NCBI GenBank assembly: GCA_963532425.1
Contig: CAUSKK010000003.1
Coordinates: 1 to 64,000, forward strand
Source: CAUSKK01 sp963532425
Lineage (GTDB): Bacteria > Pseudomonadota > Gammaproteobacteria > Cardiobacteriales > Cardiobacteriaceae
Direction: 5' to 3'
Length of the DNA stretch: 64,000 nucleotides
Shown here in pieces: positions 8,544 through 17,401 of the stretch. The stretch's first letter is position 1. The number at the start of each line of letters is the position of its first letter. The position numbers were made by a program, and so were the translations under genes. The notes beneath the pieces were generated by a model, which saw only the letters and a program-made list of their open reading frames with translations, was not told where the DNA came from and searched no databases.

Positions 8544-10241
8544 CTAGCGTACAACCTGGGATTTCATGCAAACGGTCAGGGTGTAATTGTGCAGGGCCTC
8601 GCGCATTTCCCGGTCGGCCGCCCCCAAATCGCGCAGATTGACATCGTCCCGGTCGAAATAGCGGCCAATGTCGCGATAGTGGCCAGTGTTCAACCGCCAG
8701 ATGGCCGCCAGCCGCTCGCCGCTAAACAGATTGGGGCTGCGAGTTACCAGATTCACATCGTCATAGAGCTGACCCAGCTCCGGCGCCCAGAGCTGGTTAT
8801 TGCCATCGCGGCGGGAGGCCAGAAAGCCCCGGGGGAAAGCCCGCTCATAGTGGCCGATGCGGGCGTTGTGCCGGGCCGGCAGCCGGGCCAGGAACGGTTC
8901 GGTCAGGGCCAGCGGGTCGATGACCTGCTGCTGCAGCGGCCGCAGCCAGGCCGACATGCCGACAAAACAGTCGGTAACGATTTCGGCCTCAAAGTTGCCA
9001 CCCCAGACGGCGAACTGACCGCCCAGCTTACGCAGTACCGGCATCATGCCCAGGCGCTGGTGGTAGAAGCCGTGCTCGTCGGCGATGCCGTGGGTGATGG
9101 TTGGATTGTGGTAATCCAGATTGGAGGGATAGTTGCGCGAGCGCAGCGCCTCCCGGCCCAGCAGCACCAGCAGCAGCAGCAGACCGAAGCGCTCTGGACT
9201 GTTGCTGTTGATGAGTTCCCGCCACTGTAGCCGGCCGCGCCAGCCCTTCAGCAGCAGGGCCAGCAGAACGATGGCCAGCAGCACCGAGGCTGAGAGGAAG
9301 CGGCCCAGCATATAGTCGGCACCGACGCGGAAGATATAGGCGATTTGCAGGGCCAGACCGGTGGCCAGCAGGGTGGAATCCATGTCGCTGTCGTCGCGAC
9401 GCAGGCCGACGATGAAGCCGGCCAGCAGGGCCAGAATGATGGTACCCAGGGTCAGCGGGTCAAAGTCCCAGCTTAGGGCGAAGTAATTCCAGGCGTTGCC
9501 GTTGAGCACCTCCCGGGGGTAATCAATGTTCACCTTGGCCAGGGCCGTATTCGGCACCAGGCTGCCGTAGTACAGCAGCGAGAACAGCTCCCAGGCGATA
9601 ACCGGACTCAGGGCCAGCAGGGCCGGCTTCAGCCAGGGCGTTTTCTGTTTCAGCATCAGAATCCAGAGATAAACCGAGGTGGGCGTGAGCAGAATCACCC
9701 CGTCCGGCCGGGTCAGGAAGGCCAGGCCGTAGATGAAGGTTGTCCAGGAGAAGCGCTTCGCCAGCGGCGCCGCACTGAAATAGACAGCCAGATAGGCCAG
9801 CAGCAGCGTGTGCAGCAGCGGATTTTCCAGGCCGGAGCTGGAGTAGTCGAGGAAGGCCCGGGACAGGCTGAGCAGGAACATCAGGCCGAGGAAGAGGTAG
9901 CCGTTCAGCTGCCAGCGCCGGCACAGGTGCAGCAGCAGGCCTAGCACCGCCAGCAGCAGGACATAGCTCAGGGCCAGCACCAGCCAGTAGGATTCAAAGC
10001 CCAGGCCGGTGCCGATGACGATGAGCCAGTACCAGAGTGGGTGGGTGTAGACCTGGACGCGTTCACCCAGGTTCCACACCGGCCCATTGCCGGCGAGGAA
10101 CTGGTTCACTGAACGGAAGGTGATGAAGGCGTCCTCGGTTACCCAGGCGGTGTTGATGAAGAGATAGCTAAAAACCAGCAGCAGCAGCAGGGCCTTGCCC
10201 CAGCCGATGGGTGATTGTTCGTCCTTGCGAAGAAAGTCCAT
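8544..10241 (-). CDS. GT-E: GT-C-fold glycosyltransferase-like membrane protein
   Basis: 565 residues. The start MDFLRKDEQ is shared with GT-G (MDFLRKDKP), has a good AAGGA site upstream, and precedes helix 1 and E36-D37 ([11 protein letters not shown]). The C-terminal half carries TDCFVGMSAW, VIDPLALTEPF, GHYERAFPRGF and a C-terminal Cys (LTVCMKSQ). The 66-nt gap to GT-F is one of only two real gaps in the array, the other being the equivalent gap between GT-G and GT-H, consistent with duplication of an H/G-type module to give F/E. A palindrome near 9750 encodes KRF (LAKRFSW). The predicted active site faces the periplasm. Confidence 0.75.
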   Translation of the reverse strand: MDFLRKDEQSPIGWGKALLLLLVFSYLFINTAWVTEDAFITFRSVNQFLAGNGPVWNLGERVQVYTHPLWYWLIVIGTGLGFESYWLVLALSYVLLLAVLGLLLHLCRRWQLNGYLFLGLMFLLSLSRAFLDYSSSGLENPLLHTLLLAYLAVYFSAAPLAKRFSWTTFIYGLAFLTRPDGVILLTPTSVYLWILMLKQKTPWLKPALLALSPVIAWELFSLLYYGSLVPNTALAKVNIDYPREVLNGNAWNYFALSWDFDPLTLGTIILALLAGFIVGLRRDDSDMDSTLLATGLALQIAYIFRVGADYMLGRFLSASVLLAIVLLALLLKGWRGRLQWRELINSNSPERFGLLLLLVLLGREALRSRNYPSNLDYHNPTITHGIADEHGFYHQRLGMMPVLRKLGGQFAVWGGNFEAEIVTDCFVGMSAWLRPLQQQVIDPLALTEPFLARLPARHNARIGHYERAFPRGFLASRRDGNNQLWAPELGQLYDDVNLVTRSPNLFSGERLAAIWRLNTGHYRDIGRYFDRDDVNLRDLGAADREMREALHNYTLTVCMKSQVVR

Positions 10242-10307
10242 AAAAATCCTTGTTTATAACCAGTTAATGTAGTTAGAGATTTATCGAAAAATAAAACCGA
10301 GGTCGCG

Positions 10308-12104
10308 CTATTGAATCTGGAAGAGACGTACACAGGCGGTGGGCCGGTTGTCATTCAGACCAACAGCCCGGGAAAACTCCTCCGAGGCCAGACGCAGCTG
10401 CTCATCATCCAGGCCCAGCTCGCGCAGATTGACATCGTTGCGGTTGAAATAGCGGCCCATATCGCGATAGTGGCCCGTATTCAGGCGCCAGAGGGCGGCC
10501 AGCCGGGTCCCGCTAAACAGCTCGGGGCTGCGCGTCGCCAGCCAGACATCCTCATAGAGGGCGGCCAGATGGGGTTCTTTCAGCTTATTGACTCCATCTA
10601 GGCGGCTGTCGATAAAACCCGGCGGCAGCGCCCGTTCATAGTGCCCCGGGTGGGCATCGTCCCGGGCCGGCAGCCGGGCCAGAAACGGTTCAGTTAGAGC
10701 CAGTGGGTCAATGAGCTGTTTACCCAGGGCCATGCTCCAGCCGTACAGGCCAATAAAGCAGGACAGGCCGTTCTTACTCTGCATATTGCGGCCCATATTG
10801 ATGTAGTTACTCACCCCGGGGCCAAATCCCCCCCGGTGGGTAAACAGCACCCGTAGCAGGCCCAAATCCTTGTAGTAGAAGCCCCGTTCGTCGTTAAAGA
10901 AGCCCCGGCGGTCGCTCTCACTCAGCGGAATAAACCGGTGTTCCTGGAAGTTCCAGTTGAAACGATAGTTCTGGGGTTGCCGGAGGAGTAGCAGCAGGAC
11001 AGCAGCACCGGGGATAAGCCAGCGCAGTAATGGCCGAGCCGGCGGGGGCGGGGCCGGTCGCGACGACGCACAGAGCAGCAGCACCACCACGGCCAACAGC
11101 ACCGAACTCGAGAGAAAGCGGCCGAGCATGTAATCGGCGCCCACGTGAATGATATAGCCCAGCTGCAGCACCAGCCCCAGGGCCAGGGCCAGCAGCAGCC
11201 CACTAGAGCGCCGCAGGCCCTGGAGCAGGCCAGCGACCAGGGCCAGCAGAATCAGCGGTAGGGCCAGTGGGTCAAACTGGGCACTGCGGTGGAAATAGGC
11301 CCAGGCGTTACGGTGCAGAATGGCCGCCGGGTAGTCAATATTGACCTTGGCCAGGGCCGTGTTGGGCACCAGGCTGCCGTAGTAAATCAGTGAGAACAGC
11401 TCCCAGGCAATGACTGGGCTCAGCGCCAGCAGAGCGCTTCGTAGCCAGGGCTGGCGCTGCTTCAGCATTTGGTCCCAGAGCAAGACACTGGCTGGGGTAA
11501 CCAGAATGATGCCGTCGGGCCGGGTCAGAAAAAGCAGGCCATAGATAAAGGTAGTCAGAGCGAAGCGCTTCGGCAGCGGCTGGTCGGAAAGGTAAACGGC
11601 CAGATAGGCCAGCAGCAGCAGATGCAGCAACGGATTTTCCAGGCCGGAGCTGGAGTAGTCCACAAAGGACCGGGACAGGCTGAGCAGAAAGAGCAGGCCC
11701 AGCAGCAGGGAAGCGCTTCCGCCGCTCGAAGCAGTGCGATGTTGACCGTTGGTCTCACCGGGCGCTCCTGGCGAGGCGCTTTGTTCCAGGCGCCGGGCCA
11801 GATGAAACAGCAGGGTCAGCACACCAAGGAGACAGAGAAAGCTCAGCAGCAGCGCCCCCCAGTAGGAGGGTAGGCCCAGGCCGGTGGTCAGCACCAGCAG
11901 GCCGTACCAGAGCGGGTGGGTGTAAACCTGCACGCGCTCGCCCAGGTTCCAGACCGGCCCATTGCCGGCAAGCAGCTGGTTCACCGAACGGAAGGTGATA
12001 AAGGCATCTTCGGTTACCCAGGCCGTATTGACGAAAAGATAGGTGAACACCAGCAGCACCAGCGGCAGAAGCCAGAGCTGACGGGGGAAGGGAGATAATT
12101 TCAT
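10308..12104 (-). CDS. GT-F: GT-C-fold glycosyltransferase-like membrane protein
   Basis: 598 residues, most like GT-H across its whole length (shared RNAWAYFHRSAQFDPLALPL and closely related C-termini TACVRLFQIQ and TACIHPLQIK). E32-D33 follow helix 1. A low-complexity segment (QSASPGAPGETNGQH, then RTASSGGSAS) sits in the loop after the LLFHLARRL segment; it is one unit of the 15-residue repeat that is expanded in GT-G. SCFIGLYGW and the C-terminal Cys are present. The ATG overlaps the GT-G stop by 4 nt (ATGA-type coupling). Two palindromes lie inside, encoding KRF (PKRFAL) and GSAS immediately after the repeat unit. Confidence 0.75.
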   Translation of the reverse strand: MKLSPFPRQLWLLPLVLLVFTYLFVNTAWVTEDAFITFRSVNQLLAGNGPVWNLGERVQVYTHPLWYGLLVLTTGLGLPSYWGALLLSFLCLLGVLTLLFHLARRLEQSASPGAPGETNGQHRTASSGGSASLLLGLLFLLSLSRSFVDYSSSGLENPLLHLLLLAYLAVYLSDQPLPKRFALTTFIYGLLFLTRPDGIILVTPASVLLWDQMLKQRQPWLRSALLALSPVIAWELFSLIYYGSLVPNTALAKVNIDYPAAILHRNAWAYFHRSAQFDPLALPLILLALVAGLLQGLRRSSGLLLALALGLVLQLGYIIHVGADYMLGRFLSSSVLLAVVVLLLCASSRPAPPPPARPLLRWLIPGAAVLLLLLRQPQNYRFNWNFQEHRFIPLSESDRRGFFNDERGFYYKDLGLLRVLFTHRGGFGPGVSNYINMGRNMQSKNGLSCFIGLYGWSMALGKQLIDPLALTEPFLARLPARDDAHPGHYERALPPGFIDSRLDGVNKLKEPHLAALYEDVWLATRSPELFSGTRLAALWRLNTGHYRDMGRYFNRNDVNLRELGLDDEQLRLASEEFSRAVGLNDNRPTACVRLFQIQ

Positions 12105-13951
12105 GGACTTGTCCTAATGGGAATCATGTTAATGCAAACCGTCAGTCGAGGCTGCTGGCTTTCGGCATTGAGTGCCCGCAGACGGTTATCGTCAATGCCA
12201 ATTTCACGCAGGCTGATGTCGTCGCGGTCGAAATAACGACCCATATCCCGGTAATGGCCCGTATTCAAACGCCAGAGGGCCGCCAGTCGGGCCCGGCTCA
12301 GCAGGGTGGGGCTGCGGGTGGCCAGCTGCACATCCTCATAGAGCTGGGCCAGCTCCGGTGCTGCCAGCCGATTGGCTGAACCCAGGCGGCTAACCATAAA
12401 GCCCGACGGCAGCGCCCGTTCATAGTGGCCCACCCGGGGGTCAGAGCGGGCCGGCAGCCGGGCTAGAAAGGGTTCGGTCAGGGCCAACGGGTCAATAACC
12501 TGCCGGTCCAGGGGCAGAGCCCAGATGCTGATGCCGGCCACACAGGAAAGCAGATAGTCGCCGGCGGCCACCACTTCCTCACCCCGGCGGCGGCGTTCGT
12601 CGGCCTGGGGGTGGCCCTGCCGCTTCAGCAGCACCGGCACCAGTCCCTGGCGTTGGAAGTAGAAACCGCGCTCGTCGGTAAACCCCCCTCCCATTTTCTG
12701 CTCACCGTAGTTCAGACTGGGTCGGTAATTGGGGGAGAGTAGCAGCAGGAGACCCGTCAACAGCCAGAGAGGGGAGCGCTTCGCGGGTAGCTGCAGGGAT
12801 TGGGGCAGCACTGATAGCAGCAGCACCAGCGCCAGCAGCAGAGAAGCAGACAGGAAGCGACCGAGCATGTAATCGCCGCCGATCCGGAAAATATAGGCCA
12901 GCTGCAGAGCCAGTCCCGCCGCCAGCAACGGCGGCAAACTCCGACGTTGCCAGAGGCCGACGCCAAAGCCGGCCAACAGCGCCACGCCGATGGTGGCCAG
13001 GGTCAGAGGGTCAAAGCGAAAGCCCACCATAAAATACTGGCGGGCCTGCTCCTGCAGCTGGGCCGAGTCGTAGCCCAGATTAACCTTAGCCAGGGCTGTA
13101 TTGGGCACCAGGCTGCCGTAGTAAATCAGTGAGAACAGCTCCCAGGTAATAACCGGACTCAGCGCCAGCAGAGCGCTTCGTAGCCAGGGCTGGCGCGCCT
13201 TCAGCATTTGCAGCCAGAGATAGATGCTGGTTGGGGTAACCAGAATGATGCCGTCGGGCCGGGTCAGAAAGAGCAGGCCATAGATAAAGGTCGTCCAGAA
13301 AAACTGCTGCCGTAGCGACGAAGCGCTTAGGTAAACGGCCAGATAGGCCAGCAGCAGCAGATGGAGCAGCGGATTTTCCAGACCGGAGCTGGAGTAGTCG
13401 CTAAAGGCTCGGGACAGGCTGAGCAGGAAGAGCAGGCCCAGCAGGAGGGAAGTGCTTCGGCCGGTCGAAGCGGTGCAATGTCGGCCGGTGGCCTCACTGG
13501 CGTTTCCTTTGGAAACGCTTTGATGTCGACCGTTGGTCTCACTGAGCGCTCCGGACGAAGCGGTGCGATGTCGGCCAGGGGCCTCACTGGCGTTTCCTTT
13601 GGAAACGCTTCGTTCCAGGCGCCGGGCCAGATGAAACAGCAGGGCCAGCACGCCGAGCAGACAAATAAAGCTCAGCAGCAAGGCCCCCCAGTAGGAGGGC
13701 AGGCCCAGGCCGGTGGTCAGCACCAGCAGGCCGTACCAGAGCGGGTGGGTGTAAACCTGCACGCGCTCGCCCAGGTTCCACACCGGCCCGTTACCGGCAA
13801 GCAGCTGGTCAACGGAACGGAAGGTGATGTAGGCGTCCTCGGCCACCCAGGCGGTGTTGATGAAGAGATAGGTGAAGAGCAGCAGTACCAGAACCTGGCT
13901 CCAGCCGAGGGATGAGGGTTTGTCCTTGCGAAGAAAATCCATAAAACTCAT
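12101..13951 (-). CDS. GT-G: GT-C-like membrane protein with internal 15-residue repeat
   Basis: 616 residues; an alternative ATG 9 nt downstream would give the MDFLRKD start seen in GT-E. E38-D39 occur in WVAEDAYITFR. Three 15-residue units (RSVSKGNASEAPGRH and two relatives) lie at about residues 114-158 in the hydrophilic loop after the LLFHLARRLE segment, coded by three 45-bp direct repeats. GT-H and GT-F have one unit; the others none. The loop is rich in Arg, His and Ser, so a cytoplasmic location is likely by the positive-inside rule. YYGSLVPNTALAK, GGDYMLGRF, SCVAGISIW and a C-terminal Cys are conserved. Copy-number change of the repeat would keep the frame, so it would alter loop length, not switch the gene off. 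Confidence 0.75.
   Translation of the reverse strand: MSFMDFLRKDKPSSLGWSQVLVLLLFTYLFINTAWVAEDAYITFRSVDQLLAGNGPVWNLGERVQVYTHPLWYGLLVLTTGLGLPSYWGALLLSFICLLGVLALLFHLARRLERSVSKGNASEAPGRHRTASSGALSETNGRHQSVSKGNASEATGRHCTASTGRSTSLLLGLLFLLSLSRAFSDYSSSGLENPLLHLLLLAYLAVYLSASSLRQQFFWTTFIYGLLFLTRPDGIILVTPTSIYLWLQMLKARQPWLRSALLALSPVITWELFSLIYYGSLVPNTALAKVNLGYDSAQLQEQARQYFMVGFRFDPLTLATIGVALLAGFGVGLWQRRSLPPLLAAGLALQLAYIFRIGGDYMLGRFLSASLLLALVLLLSVLPQSLQLPAKRSPLWLLTGLLLLLSPNYRPSLNYGEQKMGGGFTDERGFYFQRQGLVPVLLKRQGHPQADERRRRGEEVVAAGDYLLSCVAGISIWALPLDRQVIDPLALTEPFLARLPARSDPRVGHYERALPSGFMVSRLGSANRLAAPELAQLYEDVQLATRSPTLLSRARLAALWRLNTGHYRDMGRYFDRDDISLREIGIDDNRLRALNAESQQPRLTVCINMIPIRTSP
13478..13612 (-). repeat. Three 45-bp in-frame direct repeats inside GT-G
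   Basis: Units lie at 13568-13612, 13523-13567 and 13478-13522. Units 1 and 3 differ at only a few positions, and each contains the inverted repeat CGTTTCCTTTGGAAACG. Unit 2 is more divergent. Single units occur in GT-H (15442-15486) and GT-F (11739-11783) at the same place in the protein. Confidence 0.85.
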
Positions 13952-14019
13952 GGGTTATAAAGCTTAGTAACCAGGATGCCATCGGGTCCCGGGCTGAGGT
14001 TAGGTGAAATCAAAGGCTT

Positions 14020-15816
14020 TTACTTAATTTGCAGCGGATGTATGCAGGCGGTCGGGCGAAAATCATTGAGTAGAGTCAACGTCTGATGCTGGTAGGAAGA
14101 TTTCAGCAGTTGCCAATCATCGATGCCCAGCTCGCGCAGATTGACATCGTTACGGTCGAAATAGCGGCCCATATCGCGATGGTGGCCCGTATTCAGGCGC
14201 CAGATGGCGGCTAGCCGGGCCCAGCTGAACAGCTCGGGGCTGCGGGTGGCCAGCAGCACATCCTCATAGAGGGTGGCTAGATGGGGTTCTTTCAGCCGGT
14301 TAACACCGTCGCGGCGGCTAAGCAGAAAGCCTGGCGGTAGGACGCGCTCATAGTGACCCACCCGGGCATCGTCCCGGGCTGGCAGCCGGGCTAGAAAGGG
14401 TTCAGTCAGGGCCAGCGGGTCGATGACCTGTTTATCCAGGCTCATGCCCCAGACGTACATCCCCACGAAGCAGGATAGGTGATGCTGCCCGGCCGCACTC
14501 TGGCCGCCACTTATATATTTACTAATCTCGGGACCAAATTTGCCCTGATAGGCAAACAGCACCCGCAGCAGGCCCAGGTTCCGGTAGTAGGCGCCGCGTT
14601 CATCGTTAAAAAAGCGCCGTTCCTCATTGTCATGCAGGCGGATGGTCTCGGGGCTGTAGAAATTCCAACTGGACCGATAGTTAAAGGGCTGCCAGAGCAG
14701 CAGCAGGACAGCACCGCCGAGGCCCAGCCAGCGCCCGAGCCGCCGGGCCGGGGGAGTCGTGGCCGCCGGGGCACCGAGCAGCAGCACCACCACCGCCAGC
14801 AGCAGCGGGGCCGAGAGAAAGCGGCCGAGCATGTAATCGGCGCCCACGTGAATGATATAGCCCAGCTGCAATACCAGCCCCAGAGTCAGGGCCAGCAGCA
14901 GCCCACTGGAACGCCGCAGGCCCTGGAGTAGGCCAGCGACCAGGGCCATCACAATCAGTGGCAGAGCCAGCGGGTCAAACTGGGCACTACGGTGGAAATA
15001 GGCCCAGGCATTGCGGCGTAGAATGGCCACCGGATAGTCCATATTCAGTTTGGCCAGAGCCGTATTCGGCACCAGGCTGCCGTAGTAAATCAGCGAGAAC
15101 AGCTCCCAGGCGATGACCGGGCTCAGCGCCAGCAGGGCCGGCTTCAGCCAGGGTTGGCGCGCCTTCAGCATTTGGCCCCAGAGCAAGACGCTGGCCGGCG
15201 TCAGCAGAATGATGCCGTCAGGCCGGGTTAGGAAAATGAGGCCATAGATAAAGGTCGTCCAGAAGAAGCGCTTCGCCGGCGGCTGGTCGGAAAGATAAAC
15301 GGCCAGGTAGGCCAGCAGCAGCAGATGGAGCAGCGGATTTTCCAGCCCCGAAGTGGAGTAGTCGATAAAGGAGCGGGACAGGCTGAGCAGGAAGAGCAGA
15401 GCCAGCAGCAGGGAAGCGCTTCCGCCGCTCGAAGCGGTGCGATGTCGACCGTTGGTCTCACTGGCGTTTCCTTTGGAAACGCTTCGTTCCAGGCGCCGGG
15501 CTAGATGAAACAGCAGGGCCAGCACGCCGAGCAGACAGAGAAAGCTCAGCAGCAGCGCCCCCCAGTAGGAGGGTAGGCCCAGGCCGGTGGTCAGCACCAG
15601 CAGGCCGTACCAGAGCGGGTGGGTGTAAACCTGCACGCGCTCGCCCAGGTTCCAGACCGGCCCGTTACCAGCGAGCAACTGGTTCACCGAACGGAAGGTG
15701 ATGAAGGCGTCTTCGGTTACCCAGGCGGTGTTGATAAAGAGATAGGTGAAGAGTAGTAACGCCAGCACCGTCTTCCAAGCGAGCGGGGCCCGAGGTTCCG
15801 GAGAATGAAGAGACAT
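14020..15816 (-). CDS. GT-H: GT-C-fold glycosyltransferase-like membrane protein
   Basis: 598 residues, the first transcribed gene of the minus-strand array. AAGGAAAA upstream of the ATG is a good ribosome binding site. E35-D36 follow helix 1; one 15-residue repeat unit (RSVSKGNASETNGRH) sits in the same loop as in GT-G; YYGSLVPNTALAK, GADYMLGRF, SCFVGMYVW, GHYERVLPPGF and a C-terminal Cys follow. Two palindromes lie inside, encoding KRF (AKRFFW) and GSAS directly after the repeat unit. The 68-nt gap to GT-G mirrors the GT-F/GT-E gap. A promoter for the whole array should lie in 15817-15883, but I see no convincing -35/-10 pair. Confidence 0.75.
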   Translation of the reverse strand: MSLHSPEPRAPLAWKTVLALLLFTYLFINTAWVTEDAFITFRSVNQLLAGNGPVWNLGERVQVYTHPLWYGLLVLTTGLGLPSYWGALLLSFLCLLGVLALLFHLARRLERSVSKGNASETNGRHRTASSGGSASLLLALLFLLSLSRSFIDYSTSGLENPLLHLLLLAYLAVYLSDQPPAKRFFWTTFIYGLIFLTRPDGIILLTPASVLLWGQMLKARQPWLKPALLALSPVIAWELFSLIYYGSLVPNTALAKLNMDYPVAILRRNAWAYFHRSAQFDPLALPLIVMALVAGLLQGLRRSSGLLLALTLGLVLQLGYIIHVGADYMLGRFLSAPLLLAVVVLLLGAPAATTPPARRLGRWLGLGGAVLLLLWQPFNYRSSWNFYSPETIRLHDNEERRFFNDERGAYYRNLGLLRVLFAYQGKFGPEISKYISGGQSAAGQHHLSCFVGMYVWGMSLDKQVIDPLALTEPFLARLPARDDARVGHYERVLPPGFLLSRRDGVNRLKEPHLATLYEDVLLATRSPELFSWARLAAIWRLNTGHHRDMGRYFDRNDVNLRELGIDDWQLLKSSYQHQTLTLLNDFRPTACIHPLQIK

Positions 15817-15883
15817 GGCAGGTTTTCCTTAAAACGAATGATGGCCGAGGTGCAGCATTAGTGATGCCAACGGCGGCCGCCGG

Positions 15884-15910
15884 AAAAAAATAAAGCGCCC
15901 CTGCGGGCGC
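15884..15910 (-). terminator. Terminator of metNIQ
   Basis: On the minus strand GCGCCC and GGGCGC form a stem with a 4-nt loop followed by TTTATTTTTTT. A second GC-rich hairpin that uses a palindrome copy lies between this stem and the metQ stop codon. Confidence 0.75.
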
Positions 15911-15951
15911 CTCGGACGGTCGCGCTCCCCCGGGGAAGCGCTTCCGGTGTT

Positions 15952-16731
15952 TTACCAGCCTTTGACGGCAGCCCCCTTGAAGACCTGCTCGGCGACCTTT
16001 TCCACCTCGGCGGACTGGTAGGCCTGAATGAATTTCTTCACCTCCTCCTTGTCCTTGTCCGCCTCGCGCACGGCGATGATGTTCACATAGGGGGAATCCA
16101 GGTCTTCCACCAGAATGCCGTCCTTAGTAGGCACCAGCGGCGGCTGGGCGTTGATGGCGAAGTTATTGTTAATAAAGGCCAAATCCACGTCCGGCAGCAC
16201 GTTGGGAATTTGCGACGCCTCCACCTCGGTGATTTTGAACTTGTGCGGATTCTCCACAATGTCCGCCGGCGAAGCGCTCAGGTTTTTATTGTCCTTCAGC
16301 TTAATCAGCCCCTTCTTGTCCAGAAGAATCAGCGCCCGGGCGCCGTTGGAGGGGTCGTTGGCGATGACGATTTCCGCGCCGTCCTTCAGCTCGTCGATTT
16401 TCTTAATCTTCTGGCTGTAGGCGCCAATGGGATAAACAAAGGTATTGGCCACGGAGACGATTTTCAGGCCCCGGTCCTTGACGATGGAGTCCAAATAGGG
16501 CTTGTGCTGGATGGCGTTGGCGTCGATGTCGCCGTCGTTCAGGGCCACGTTGGGCATGACATAGTCGTCGAATTCCTTAACTTCCACGTCCAGGCCGTAT
16601 TTTTCCTTGGCCACCTTGGCCGCCGCCGTTACCAGGTCGGATTCCTGGCCGCTCATGGAACCGACCACAAAGGGCTTGGCGCCCGCCGTCAGGCTCAGGG
16701 TGCCCAGAATGATTAATGCTAGTTTCTTCAT
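15952..16731 (-). CDS. metQ: Methionine ABC transporter substrate-binding protein MetQ
   Basis: 259 residues of the NlpA/MetQ family, which captures methionine in the periplasm for MetNI. The start at 16731 gives a classic signal sequence, MKKLALIILGTLSLTAGA, then KPFVVGSM; an upstream in-frame start adds residues unlike a signal peptide. Family sequences FDDYVMPNVALNDGDIDAN, HKPYLD and FVYPIGAYS are visible. Unlike E. coli MetQ there is no lipobox Cys at the cleavage region, so the mature protein should be soluble instead of membrane-anchored. It is the last gene of metN-metI-metQ, 13 nt after metI. Confidence 0.93.
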   Translation of the reverse strand: MKKLALIILGTLSLTAGAKPFVVGSMSGQESDLVTAAAKVAKEKYGLDVEVKEFDDYVMPNVALNDGDIDANAIQHKPYLDSIVKDRGLKIVSVANTFVYPIGAYSQKIKKIDELKDGAEIVIANDPSNGARALILLDKKGLIKLKDNKNLSASPADIVENPHKFKITEVEASQIPNVLPDVDLAFINNNFAINAQPPLVPTKDGILVEDLDSPYVNIIAVREADKDKEEVKKFIQAYQSAEVEKVAEQVFKGAAVKGW

Positions 16732-16744
16732 AGTTACCTCTTGG

Positions 16745-17401
16745 TTAGCGGTGATCGGTGCGGCGCACCAGATAATCACCCAGATATTGAATGGCCTGCA
16801 CCAATAGCACGATGACGCAGACCGTGTAGAAAATCACGTCGGGCCGGTAGCGCTGGTAGCCGTGGGAATAGGCGATTTTACCGAGGCCGTCGGCGCCGAT
16901 GGAACCCACCACCGCCGAATAGCCGATGAGCGTAATCAGCGTGATGGTCAGGGCGTTGATGATGGCCGGCAGCGCCTCCGGCCACAGCACGCGCCGGATA
17001 ATTTGCCCGGGATGGGCGCCCATGGCCTGGGCCGCCTCGATGAGGCCGGCGGGCACCTCGTTCAGGGCGTTCTCAATGAGCCGGGCCAGGAAGGGCGTGG
17101 CCGCCAGGGCCAGGGGCACGATGGCCGCCGTGTTGCCGATGGCCTTGCCCACCAGAAAGCGGGTCAGGGGAATAATCCAGATGGCCAGAATGATGAAGGG
17201 AATGGAACGGCCAATGTTGATGGCCAGGTTCAGCGGATAAAAAATCAGGTCGTTGGCGAGGAAGCGCTTCGGCCGGGTACCGTAGAGGAGGAAGCCGGCG
17301 GGAATACCGAGCAGCGCCGCCAGCGCCGTGGCACTGAACACCATGTAGAGGGTGTCGCCGAGGCCGCCGAGCAGCAGCCGGAACAGTTGTTCATTCAACA
17401 T
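16745..17401 (-). CDS. metI: Methionine ABC transporter permease MetI
   Basis: 218 residues, about five membrane segments, with the binding-protein-dependent transport motif EAAQAMGAHPGQIIRRVLWPEA near residues 140-160 that docks onto the ATPase. Length matches E. coli MetI (217). The start codon overlaps the 3' end of metN by 11 nt, so translation is coupled. It forms the inner-membrane channel of the D/L-methionine importer. The gene contains one palindrome, encoding KRF (PKRFLAN), in the first cytoplasmic loop. Confidence 0.95.
   Translation of the reverse strand: MLNEQLFRLLLGGLGDTLYMVFSATALAALLGIPAGFLLYGTRPKRFLANDLIFYPLNLAINIGRSIPFIILAIWIIPLTRFLVGKAIGNTAAIVPLALAATPFLARLIENALNEVPAGLIEAAQAMGAHPGQIIRRVLWPEALPAIINALTITLITLIGYSAVVGSIGADGLGKIAYSHGYQRYRPDVIFYTVCVIVLLVQAIQYLGDYLVRRTDHR

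Noticed and set aside
1686..13915. Long open frames on the plus strand opposite the GT array, with Gln/Arg-rich products
   Set aside because: They are antisense shadows of GC-rich, Leu-rich membrane protein genes; they have no plausible starts or family features.
11739..15486. Phase-variable on/off repeats in the GT genes
   Set aside because: The 45-bp unit keeps the reading frame, and I saw no homopolymer or short tandem repeat long enough for slippage switching at the gene starts.
1890..15816. Array as Rhs, adhesin or toxin cassette locus
   Set aside because: All members are full-length polytopic membrane proteins with the same motif order; there are no truncated tips, toxin domains or immunity genes.
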